From Rhodopirellula islandica (GTDB lineage: Bacteria; Planctomycetota; Planctomycetia; Pirellulales; Pirellulaceae): a stretch of 64,000 nucleotides of DNA. Below, piece after piece: positions 26,846 to 34,912 of this stretch. The translations under genes were made by a program, and so were the position numbers. The stretch covers positions 113,855-177,854 of the forward strand of contig NZ_LECT01000055.1 in the NCBI RefSeq assembly GCF_001027925.1, in the 5' to 3' direction. Each line of letters starts with the position of its first letter. The stretch's first letter is position 1. Under the pieces are notes generated by a model that worked only from the letters and a program-made list of their open reading frames with translations, ran no database searches and was not told the origin of the DNA.

Positions 26846-27790
26846 ATGCGAAGTTTCCTTGTCTCAAAGATCGCTGTTCTAGACCTATGGGCGAGGTGCC
26901 TTGCGTGTGTCTTGTTTGCATCCGTTGTGATGGCTGGAACAGCTCCAGCCGGTGAGTACGGCGACCTCACGGCCCAGCAACAAGCTGATCTGTCTCGTTT
27001 CTTGGGTTGGGTCTGGGCCGACGGCAAGCCATTGAACACCGATCGAGGAACCGGAATTCGATCGGAGGTGCGTCATGCGAAATACAAAGCTGTCGTTGAA
27101 CGACTGTTGGCGATTCCCGAGCTTGGCATGCAATTGGGGAACACGGATGGCGAACCCGATAAACGGAAGATCAAAGCTCCTTGGGACTTTTGGAACCATT
27201 CGCTGCCAGGGGGAAACCCAGGAGATCCACAGCTTCTGAGAGACGCGATCCGCAATCCCAATTTCTTAGCCGGAGTGATCGAGGGGGAGGGCGGTCGAAG
27301 CAAACAGGGCCAGCTCTACTACATGGACGACCATTTCCACGGACCGGCCCGTCAAGACAAACTGTACGGTCTGGCTCACTTTGGACCCGAAAGAATTCTG
27401 CAGTTTTTCGAACTGCTAGGAGAAACCTACGGTTTCACTCGCACCAGCCTGCGAATTGGCGGAGAGAACCCCTCTTCACCGATCTACACCTACGCTCAAA
27501 TTGATGAAGCTCGCGCAGATCTGCAGCGGCGATTCGCGGCCGCGAAAGGCCACAATGAAGCCGTGAATCGGGAAGGAGGGAGCGATTATCAAAAGTTGAT
27601 TCCCACTCATCTCTTTGTTCATTCCGACGACTGGGACACGCTGAGGAGCTACGGGTTCTTCTTTGCGGGACGCGTACCAGACTCACCAACCGGGACTCCG
27701 CATCGCAGCGTGGCGGAGGGAACGTTTCCCGCCAGCGACCTGCCGTTGGCGACAGGTACCATGAGCTTCTTTGGACCCGAGAACAATTGA
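26846..27790 (+). CDS. secreted protein with two LAGLIDADG-like motifs
   Basis: About 314 residues. A signal peptide is clear (hydrophobic CLACVLFASVVMAG, cleavage near APAG). The mature part has FLGWVWADG (residues about 52-60) and LAGVIEGEG (about 141-149). Both align position by position with LAGLIDADG and keep the acidic catalytic position (D, E) and the helix-packing glycines. The spacing of about 90 residues fits a single-chain two-motif homing endonuclease. After each motif comes a helix of the expected kind (KYKAVVERLLAIPELG; PERILQFFELLGETYGF). An exported LAGLIDADG protein would be very unusual, so a changed function is likely. The gene sits between two MITE copies and its TGA stop uses the first base of the second. 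ATG 26846 was chosen for the signal peptide; 26798 is possible. Confidence 0.65.
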   Translation: MRSFLVSKIAVLDLWARCLACVLFASVVMAGTAPAGEYGDLTAQQQADLSRFLGWVWADGKPLNTDRGTGIRSEVRHAKYKAVVERLLAIPELGMQLGNTDGEPDKRKIKAPWDFWNHSLPGGNPGDPQLLRDAIRNPNFLAGVIEGEGGRSKQGQLYYMDDHFHGPARQDKLYGLAHFGPERILQFFELLGETYGFTRTSLRIGGENPSSPIYTYAQIDEARADLQRRFAAAKGHNEAVNREGGSDYQKLIPTHLFVHSDDWDTLRSYGFFFAGRVPDSPTGTPHRSVAEGTFPASDLPLATGTMSFFGPENN

Positions 27791-27915
27791 GCAGGTCGGC
27801 AGGAGTCCTTTGGCATTTGGACTGTTTCGGTAGATGCCACTGCTGCCACATGCAACCGGGGCGAACGCCCAAACGGCTCACATGGTTGTGCCCGGTCATT
27901 CCTGCCGACGTGCTT
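27790..27915. mobile_element. MITE copy 2 (126 bp)
   Basis: The second copy of the element at 26599-26727, in the same orientation, with terminal repeats AGCAGGTCGGCAGGA and TCCTGCCGACGTGCTT (one mismatch). Its first base is the last base of the stop codon of the preceding gene. It fills most of the gap between convergent genes. Confidence 0.88.
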
Positions 27916-28008
27916 GTCGTGTGAAGTGAGGGCACGGTAGTTCCACTCATGCACATCCCGCTTACCGGCGAAGCAACCCAGCAACGCAAACAGGGGAGGG
28001 CAACGGTT

Positions 28009-29187
28009 CTAATTCGGCTCGGACAGCAGAGCGGATGCGACGGTGTCCGCGAACAGAATGCCGCGACGGGTGAGTCGCAGGTGATGATTCTGGTGCGTGA
28101 CCAATTCCATGGATTGAAGCTTCGTCAACGTTTCAACAAGCAATGCTTCTAAGTCGATCGAAGTGCGGTCGTGAATTGTGGAAAGGTTGATCCCGTCGAG
28201 TTGTCGCACGCCAAACGCGGCCAGTTCACGCGTGTACTGTTCCAGCGTGATGGTTTCCGTTTCATCGGTCGCGTTTCCGCTCGCAAGCATGCGTTTGAGG
28301 TACGTCGTCGTGCTGCGATGATTGACTTCGCGTCGGCCGTCAACGAAGCGAGCGGCACCGGGGCCAACGGCATGCCATCCACGTCCCGCCCAGTAGGCCA
28401 AGTTGTGTTGGCACCTGAATGACTCTCTGGCGAAGCTGCTGATCTCGTACTGCTGCCAACTGGCTGTGGAGAACTGTTGTTGCGCCGCTTCGTACATTTG
28501 CAGTTCCAGCGTCTCGTCGGCTTCCGACAGATCACCTCGCGAACGTCGCGACCAGAACGAGGTGCCTTTTTCAAACGTCAGGGCATAGGTGGAGACATGC
28601 GAGATCGAGGAGGCTGCGGCGATCGACAGATCATTTTGCCACGTCGCGAGGGTTTCGTTCGGGGCACCAAAGATCAGATCGATCGAGACATTGCCGACTC
28701 GTTGGTGAGCCGTTTCGATCGCATCGAGTGCGATGGATTCGTCATGGCTTCGTTCGAGACATCGCAATTTGTCGGCGTTGAACGACTGAACGCCGAGGCT
28801 GATTCGATTCACGCCGATGGCTTGCAAGGCATCCAGGCATTCGGGCGTGATGTCCTCGGGGTTGGCTTCGGCGGTGATTTCAGCATCGTCGGCGATCGGG
28901 AATGTCTCCGCGATGGCTCGATGCAGTCGTTGCAAACGTGCGGCGGACAATCGCGTTGGCGTGCCACCGCCCAAGAAGATTGTTTGCAGCGGCAGTTCAT
29001 CGGGACGAGCACCGTCACGCGTGATGCCTGCGAGTTCTCGCTCGATGGCATCCAGGTATTGGTCCTGCAACTCGTCGCGTCCGGCGATCACACTGAAGTT
29101 GCAATAACCGCAACGATGACGACAGAACGGAACGTGCACATACAGCGACTGTGGTTGGGGCCAGCCGCCTGGGGGAACACGCGTCAT
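28009..29187 (-). CDS. hemW: HemW-like radical SAM heme chaperone
   Basis: A 392-residue radical SAM protein with the CxxxCxxC cluster at C22, C26 and C29 (PFCRHRCGYCNF), GGGTPT, and the HemW/HemN C-terminal domain (YEISSFAR, then QHNLAYWAGRGWHAVGPGA). HemW proteins, long annotated as oxygen-independent coproporphyrinogen oxidases, lack the extra N-terminal cysteine of HemN and act in heme delivery; the CRHRCGYC form here has no fourth cysteine at the HemN position. It starts 1 nt after the stop of the upstream hydrolase gene (TGACATG), so it is translationally coupled in the scpA operon. Confidence 0.9.
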   Translation of the reverse strand: MTRVPPGGWPQPQSLYVHVPFCRHRCGYCNFSVIAGRDELQDQYLDAIERELAGITRDGARPDELPLQTIFLGGGTPTRLSAARLQRLHRAIAETFPIADDAEITAEANPEDITPECLDALQAIGVNRISLGVQSFNADKLRCLERSHDESIALDAIETAHQRVGNVSIDLIFGAPNETLATWQNDLSIAAASSISHVSTYALTFEKGTSFWSRRSRGDLSEADETLELQMYEAAQQQFSTASWQQYEISSFARESFRCQHNLAYWAGRGWHAVGPGAARFVDGRREVNHRSTTTYLKRMLASGNATDETETITLEQYTRELAAFGVRQLDGINLSTIHDRTSIDLEALLVETLTKLQSMELVTHQNHHLRLTRRGILFADTVASALLSEPN

Positions 29188-29188
29188 G

Positions 29189-30028
29189 TCAAATCCAAAG
29201 TTTCAGCCGGTCGTCCAGCATGCCCGGCAAGGCTTTTTTGACAAAGCGTCGGATTTGGACATCGGTGTAACGCGTGCTGGCGTGCGATCCGATGATCAAT
29301 TCGTTTTTGAAGTTGCCCGCTCTTTCACAATAGTCATCCACGTGCATGTGACCGTGCTTGTGGATCTTGGATCGCCGATGTTCGGGCGCAGCAAACGTGA
29401 GTTCACTGATCAAGATCTTGGACTCGTAGAACTCGGGGTTGTTGTCCAAACCCTTGGGTGACGTGTCGCCGGTGTAAGCGAACACTGGCACGCGTTGCTC
29501 GGTCGTGATCTCGGTGCCGGCGATCTTCAAATCACGAATCTTTTCGCCGGGTAGGTCCAAGTACTCTGGCTTGAGTTTGTGTCGTCGTTGGTAGACGACG
29601 AACCCCAGTGCATCGATCGTGTGATGCACGTTCATGGAACGGATGACGTATTCACGTCCGATGTTGGTTTCGTCTCCATCGAGCAGTCCGACCAATTCGC
29701 AGGGCATCGCACCGCGATCGAGGCTGCGGAAGGTTTGCAACATCTTCCACGCCATGTCGACCGCTGAGTCGGGGAGGTAGATGACCGGCGGATCCATCTT
29801 CATCATCCGTCGCCGGGAGACGTATGCGGGGAGGGCCGCAATGTGATCCAGGTGCGCGTGCGAAATGAACATCGTCGGCGTGCCCATGAAATCCCAGGGC
29901 TGGACCCCGACATCGAAGAGCAGCTTGAGTTCGTTGACGCGCCAGCAGGTTTGGACCGCGGCGCGGGAGTAGCCCTCGATCGTCAAGCCATCGTGGACGT
30001 GCGAGAGAATTGGAATGTTATCGACCAT
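29189..30028 (-). CDS. metallo-beta-lactamase-fold hydrolase, ribonuclease Z-like
   Basis: A 279-residue MBL-fold protein with HAHLDH (residues 57-62), later metal ligands in the MNVHHTIDALG, YTGDTSP and HGHMHVDDY regions. The overall plan follows the RNase Z/arylsulfatase-like subgroup, but it is missing a clear flexible arm. It may process tRNA 3' ends or hydrolyse another phosphodiester. The ATG overlaps the scpA stop by one base (TGATG). Confidence 0.82.
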   Translation of the reverse strand: MVDNIPILSHVHDGLTIEGYSRAAVQTCWRVNELKLLFDVGVQPWDFMGTPTMFISHAHLDHIAALPAYVSRRRMMKMDPPVIYLPDSAVDMAWKMLQTFRSLDRGAMPCELVGLLDGDETNIGREYVIRSMNVHHTIDALGFVVYQRRHKLKPEYLDLPGEKIRDLKIAGTEITTEQRVPVFAYTGDTSPKGLDNNPEFYESKILISELTFAAPEHRRSKIHKHGHMHVDDYCERAGNFKNELIIGSHASTRYTDVQIRRFVKKALPGMLDDRLKLWI

Positions 30029-30831
30029 CAACGCATCCGGATCGGCATGTTGCTGTTGTCGATCGAGTCGGTGCCGTAGTTGTCGACTTCGTTGACGTTC
30101 AAGTTATCCGAGTAGCGGTCGGTTCGCACGACTTCGATTTCACCGAGGTCGTTTTGGTCGACTGCGGCACCGTGGTGCCGAGTCAGTTCCAGCATGGCCA
30201 GAAACCAACCGATGTAGGCCGATTTATGCTGCCCGGCGGGCACCAAATCGACCAGCGGCACGCGGGATTGGGCCGCCAGTTCTTTGTGGATCTTTTGCAT
30301 GTAGACGTGAATGGGGGTGTCGTCGTAGACGACCTCGGTGGGCGGCGGGCCGGCGGATTCACGCATGATCCGCCCAAAGGCACTGACCAAGTCCCAGATT
30401 TCGAGTTCGACGATGGGTTGATCGGCGGGGTCGTTTCGGCGGTTGGGGAGGTCGTCGGCGACGCGTTCGAACCGGGTCTGCCAGCGAGCGGACATTTCGT
30501 CCAGGACCGCCGCCGCATCGCGAATCTCTTTGTATTGAAGCAGGCGTTCGACCAGTGCTTCGTGGGTGTCCTCGACCGCTTCTTCTGCGGTTTCGTCCTC
30601 AATTTTGGGCAGGACCGCCTGGCTTTTCATTTCCACCAAGGTGGCGGCCAGTTCCAGGAAATCGCCCACTTCGCCCAAATTGAGCTCCTGCAGCACGTCC
30701 AGGTGCGCGATGTATTGGTCGACCACTTTGGCCAGCGACATCTCCGTCAGCGACAATTCCTGGCGGCGAACCAAGTACAGCAGCAGATCGATTGGCCCTC
30801 GATAGACCGGCAAATCGATGCGAAAGCTCAT
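30028..30831 (-). CDS. scpA: segregation and condensation protein A
   Basis: A 267-residue kleisin. YRGPIDLLLYLVRRQELSL at the N-terminus is the ScpA signature that binds SMC. FLELAATLVEMKSQAVLP follows. The C-terminal winged-helix segment (VPLVDLVPAGQHKSAYIGWFLAMLELTRH) binds the SMC ATPase head. It acts with SMC and ScpB in chromosome condensation. First gene of a coupled operon with the MBL hydrolase and hemW; scpB is not in the window. Divergent from ilvN. Confidence 0.92.
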   Translation of the reverse strand: MSFRIDLPVYRGPIDLLLYLVRRQELSLTEMSLAKVVDQYIAHLDVLQELNLGEVGDFLELAATLVEMKSQAVLPKIEDETAEEAVEDTHEALVERLLQYKEIRDAAAVLDEMSARWQTRFERVADDLPNRRNDPADQPIVELEIWDLVSAFGRIMRESAGPPPTEVVYDDTPIHVYMQKIHKELAAQSRVPLVDLVPAGQHKSAYIGWFLAMLELTRHHGAAVDQNDLGEIEVVRTDRYSDNLNVNEVDNYGTDSIDNSNMPIRMR

Positions 30832-31154
30832 GCGACGGGTCGCTCAGGGGGCAAAAAGGGTTGAAAGTGGGTGAAGAAGGGACAAAAACGCGAGTCGCAG
30901 GTTCGAACGGCCAGCAGGTTCGGGCGGAATCTCGGCTCGAGACGACGCGTCCGCGAACATTTGAGGGCTGAAAGTGGTCTGTCCCGGCTGATCAAGCAGC
31001 GAGTTTGCTGCGTTTGGCTCGCAGCCCTTGGCAGCGTCAACCTCCAAAATTATCATGCGTCGCTCTTGATCGCGACCCTTCCCTTGTATTTGTCGCGTCT
31101 TCGACGCGATTGGCGATCTTTTTTGCTCTCACATGGCGACTCACAGGCATTTCC
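30832..31154. promoter_or_regulatory. scpA-ilvN divergent region with possible ilv leader structure
   Basis: The 323-bp gap should hold both promoters. Shortly before ilvN there is a nested hairpin: outer arms GATCGC (31068-31073) and GCGATC (31113-31118), inner stem TCGCGTC/GACGCGA (31093-31109), followed directly by TTTTTT (31119-31124). This resembles a terminator within the ilv leader. A leucine-rich reading frame (LLIATLPLYL) overlaps it but has no good start codon. Confidence 0.4.
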
Positions 31155-31694
31155 ATGGCCAGTCCCAACCAACGTCATTTGCTCTCGGCGCTCGTTCAAA
31201 ACGTGCCCGGAGTGCTTGCACACATTTCCGGAATGCTCGCTTCCCGCGGCTACAACATTGATTCGTTGGCTGTCGGTGAAACCGAAGACACGACGCTTTC
31301 GCGAATGACGTTTGTCGTTGTCGGCGACGACCAAGTCCTCGATCAAGTCCGCAAACAACTCGAGAAAATCGTCACGGTTGTGCGAGTTCTCGACATCAGT
31401 TCCAACGATTACGTGGAACGCGACCTCCTGCTGGTCAAAGTCACCGCTCCTGCGGGAGGCATCCGCAGCGAAATTCGCGAATTGGTCGATATCTTCCGCG
31501 GACAAATCGTCGACGTCGGCGAAGGGGAAGTGATGATCGAAATCAGCGGCCGAGCCAACAAGGTCCAGGCTTTCATCGAACGAATCAATCGCTACGGCAT
31601 CGTCGAATTGGTCCGCACGGGCCGCATCGCGATGGTTCGCAGTGGTTCGCAAATCACTTCGAGTGAGCCCACTGCAGAAACCGTCCAAGCCTAA
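31155..31694 (+). CDS. ilvN: acetolactate synthase small subunit
   Basis: A 179-residue regulatory subunit of acetolactate synthase, with an N-terminal ACT domain (LSALVQNVPGVLAHISGMLASRGYNI, the valine-binding region) and a second ACT-like half (about residues 80-160: RDLLLVKVTAP). It binds valine and tunes the catalytic subunit IlvB. The catalytic ilvB/ilvI gene is not here. ATG 31155 (MASPNQRHLLSALV) was chosen; the open frame upstream to 31005 lies in the leader. Followed by ilvC after 62 bp. Confidence 0.95.
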   Translation: MASPNQRHLLSALVQNVPGVLAHISGMLASRGYNIDSLAVGETEDTTLSRMTFVVVGDDQVLDQVRKQLEKIVTVVRVLDISSNDYVERDLLLVKVTAPAGGIRSEIRELVDIFRGQIVDVGEGEVMIEISGRANKVQAFIERINRYGIVELVRTGRIAMVRSGSQITSSEPTAETVQA

Positions 31695-31756
31695 CCCCGA
31701 TTCTGTTCCGATCCCTTCCAACTCATCCTTTCCCCACACACCCTGAGTGACTTCTG

Positions 31757-32761
<1,005 letters not shown>

Positions 32762-32765
32762 TCCG

Positions 32766-33392
32766 GTGGGCGACCCCACGGAAGATTTAGGTCGCATTCC
32801 AACGGTCACCGGTTCGGTCGAAGACTGGACGCAATTGCAAATCGATTGCGTCCGCCGGTGGCACGATGAACCCATGGCCAACCCGCACTCGGGTTGGCTG
32901 GGATGGGTGTGCCAACAACACGCTTTCAATTTCAAGTTGTGGCACGAAGAAGACGTCGCACGCAATCCAAACGTGACCGACGCTCGCATCGCCGAAGTCA
33001 AACGCTCCATCGATCGGCTGAATCAACAGCGAAACGATTGGATTGAAAAACTGGACGATGCGATCACGGAATCCATCCAGCAATCAGGCGTTGCGGCTCC
33101 CGAAGACGCTCCGATCAACACCGAGACACCTGGTAGTGCGATCGATCGACTGTCGATCATGTCACTGCGCCTGTTTCATTACGCCGAGCAGTTGCAACGG
33201 CAAGACGTGGGGGCGGAACATCGCGCCAAGGTGGAGGCGAGGTGGTTGCTTTGCCAAGTCCAGCACGCGGACCTCTCGGGATCGCTGCAAACGCTGATCG
33301 ATGACATTTTCGCTGGTCGCAAACGGCACAAGACGTACCGGCAAATGAAGATGTACAACGACCCCAGCCTCAACCCCGAGATGTCGGGTTGA
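32766..33392 (+). CDS. DUF4254 protein
   Basis: A 208-residue, mostly helical cytoplasmic protein that I recognise as the DUF4254 family (IDRLSIMSLRLFHY and a helix-rich Q/E/R composition are typical). It starts with GTG 4 bp after the ilvC stop, so it belongs to the ilv operon; a later ATG (MANPHSG) would remove conserved-looking sequence. Function unknown. In other phyla the family sits next to LPS-core glycosyltransferases, so its link to ilvC may only be positional. Confidence 0.75.
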   Translation: MGDPTEDLGRIPTVTGSVEDWTQLQIDCVRRWHDEPMANPHSGWLGWVCQQHAFNFKLWHEEDVARNPNVTDARIAEVKRSIDRLNQQRNDWIEKLDDAITESIQQSGVAAPEDAPINTETPGSAIDRLSIMSLRLFHYAEQLQRQDVGAEHRAKVEARWLLCQVQHADLSGSLQTLIDDIFAGRKRHKTYRQMKMYNDPSLNPEMSG

Positions 33393-33454
33393 GGGGGCAG
33401 GTTCGGGCGACATCGGAGACGGGAGGTGTGTTGGCCAATGACGTTGTCGCTGTC

Positions 33455-33571
33455 GGCCAGGTTGTCCCTGGCTGGGTGATTGGCCGGACCGCGTTGAGTC
33501 TTGCGGGGGCGGGCTGGACGCCTCGCTTTGTTCCAAAGCATCGGCTGGTTGCCAGGTAAGACCTGGCCTAC
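33455..33571. repeat. two-armed palindromic repeat, copy D
   Basis: Left arm GGCCAGGTTGTCCCTGGC (degenerate), a spacer with ATTGGCCGG and the core CCTCGCTTTGTTCCAAAG, CATCGGCTG, then right arm GCCAGGT, 3 nt, ACCTGGCCTAC. The same order occurs at 40366-40487 and 54745-54868. It lies between convergent DUF4254 and amidohydrolase genes. Confidence 0.85.
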
Positions 33572-33604
33572 ATCGCTTGACAACTGGATTTGCCAGGAAA
33601 TCAG

Positions 33605-33636
33605 TGTGGTCCCTCGCTCACGCATTCGGGTTGTGA
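33605..33636. repeat. dispersed repeat, GTGGTCCCTCGCTCACGC type
   Basis: A 31-32 bp sequence (TGTGGTCCCTCGCTCACGC, then TCGGGTTGTGA) shared with 57697-57727, differing by one inserted base. Here it lacks the complementary left arm that makes a hairpin at the other locus. Confidence 0.7.
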
Positions 33637-33650
33637 AGTGGGTGGCAGCA

Positions 33651-33710
33651 GGGTTCGCCAGAATTCCGATGCGCGAATTGGTGGGCGGTCCGAATTCTTG
33701 GCGAATCCGG
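33651..33710. repeat. GGCGAATCCGG hairpin repeat, copy D
   Basis: GGTTCGCCAGAATTC is followed after a loop by TCCGAATTCTTGGCGAATCC, which folds back on it imperfectly. Related copies are at 40538-40563 (right arm only) and 54883-54957 (nearly perfect). It always lies downstream of the two-armed palindromic repeat. Confidence 0.8.
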
Positions 33711-33718
33711 CTACATCT

Positions 33719-34555
33719 TTAGGCGTCCAGCCCGTATGCCTTGATCGCGTTGCCGGCAAAGAAGGCGGCTTGTTCGTCCTCGCTCAATTCCGCAGCGAGT
33801 TCACGAACGGTGTCCAGCCATTGCTGGTATCCGGTGCGGAGCAAACACACCGGCCAGTCACTGCCAAACATCAGACGCTGTGGCCCGAACGCTTCCAAAG
33901 CCACGTCCCAGTACGGGCGAATGGTTTCGATGTCCCAGTCCGCGTCGCGAACTTCGGTGGCCACGCCGGAGAATTTGCAGGTCAGATGTTCGCGGCGAGC
34001 GAGTTCTTTGAAATGCGGTTCCCACTGGGGATCCATCTTGCCAGCTGAAATGCTGGGCTTGGCAATATGATCGACCACCATGGGCAGATTCGAGTGCCGG
34101 TCCGCGAAATCGATCGCGGCGGGAAGTTGCTTGGCGAAGATCAGGACGTCATAGACCAGGTTGTGTTGGCCTAGCAGCGAGACGCCACGGTTGAACGCTT
34201 CGCCATCCAGAAAGCGATCGTCGGGTTCGTCTTGGACAACGTGTCGCATCCCAACCAGCTTGGATCGCCCAGAGATAGATTCCAGCTGAGATTCGACGTC
34301 CGAGTCGGCCAAGCCGATCCAGCCCACCACGCCGCGAATCAGAGGTTCCTCGGAGGCGATTTTCAGCAGGTCCTCGGTTTCTTGCTTTGATTGGCGAGCC
34401 TGGACGCTGACGAAGCCATCGACACCGCTTTCGGCAGCAACTTCACGAAGTTGAGCGGCGAGGAAGTCCTGGCGCAGGACGCTCATGTCGTCACTGATCC
34501 AGCTGTATTCTTCTGGATCGTAGGCCCAAAGGTGGTGGTGCGAGTCAATCAACAT
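33719..34555 (-). CDS. amidohydrolase, L-fuconolactonase-like
   Basis: A 278-residue TIM-barrel protein of the amidohydrolase-2 family. It starts MLIDSHHHLWAYDPEEYSWI, with the typical metal-site HxH, followed by VGMRHVVQDEPD, PMVVDHIAKP and RLMFGSDWPV (catalytic aspartate) as in sugar lactonases of COG3618. It probably hydrolyses a sugar lactone such as L-fuconolactone or L-rhamnonolactone. ATG 34555 fits the family N-terminus. A perfect 16-bp palindrome ends 7 bp upstream of the start. Confidence 0.85.
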   Translation of the reverse strand: MLIDSHHHLWAYDPEEYSWISDDMSVLRQDFLAAQLREVAAESGVDGFVSVQARQSKQETEDLLKIASEEPLIRGVVGWIGLADSDVESQLESISGRSKLVGMRHVVQDEPDDRFLDGEAFNRGVSLLGQHNLVYDVLIFAKQLPAAIDFADRHSNLPMVVDHIAKPSISAGKMDPQWEPHFKELARREHLTCKFSGVATEVRDADWDIETIRPYWDVALEAFGPQRLMFGSDWPVCLLRTGYQQWLDTVRELAAELSEDEQAAFFAGNAIKAYGLDA

Positions 34556-34912
34556 GATGGTTTTCTCTATAGAGAAATGTCGTGTGGGGAAGGGGGTTGG
34601 CACAGGGGAGCCCGCGCCAGCCACATCCTAGCCCGCAACGCAGGCAAGGGAACCTGAAGGCTGATGGGTGTGTCTTGATCGAGCGGCGAACTGTTGCCTA
34701 GCGGACCGCTGCCGGTCCCGCGCTGATCTCGGTGGAGGGCCACCGAGCTACGGTTGCACTCGTCACGCCATTTGAAAAATGTTCTCGTCTCCGCCGTTCG
34801 GGTTGCTCGTTTGTTGGCCGGCGGCGAAGATATCGGTTCAAAGGTGCCGGAAAAGTTCGTCTTTTCGCAACTCTTTTTGATTCACATCCCTCCGCCTGCT
34901 TTTGGGTTATCC
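34556..34912. promoter_or_regulatory. divergent region between amidohydrolase and metH
   Basis: A 357-bp gap with no gene. It contains a 16-bp perfect palindrome next to the amidohydrolase start, a hairpin GCGGACCG/CGGTCCCGC (34701-34720) and CTCGGTGG AGGG CCACCGAG (34728-34747). I looked for a cobalamin or SAH riboswitch upstream of metH and found no convincing B12 box. Confidence 0.4.
34562..34577. promoter_or_regulatory. 16-bp perfect palindrome (operator candidate)
   Basis: TTTCTCTATAGAGAAA, AT-rich in a GC-rich setting, lies 7 bp upstream of the amidohydrolase start codon. It could bind a dimeric repressor or, as RNA, hide the ribosome-binding site. Confidence 0.5.

Noticed and set aside
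26599..27915. Composite transposon with transposase cargo
   Set aside because: Neither flanking element nor the gene between encodes a transposase, so mobility of the whole unit is not shown.
31005..31154. 50-codon N-terminal extension of ilvN
   Set aside because: Begins with a TTG, lies in the leader with the hairpin, and IlvN proteins start just before the ACT domain.
34625..34912. Cobalamin or SAH riboswitch upstream of metH
   Set aside because: No B12-box-like sequence or expected helix arrangement could be found by eye; only simple hairpins.
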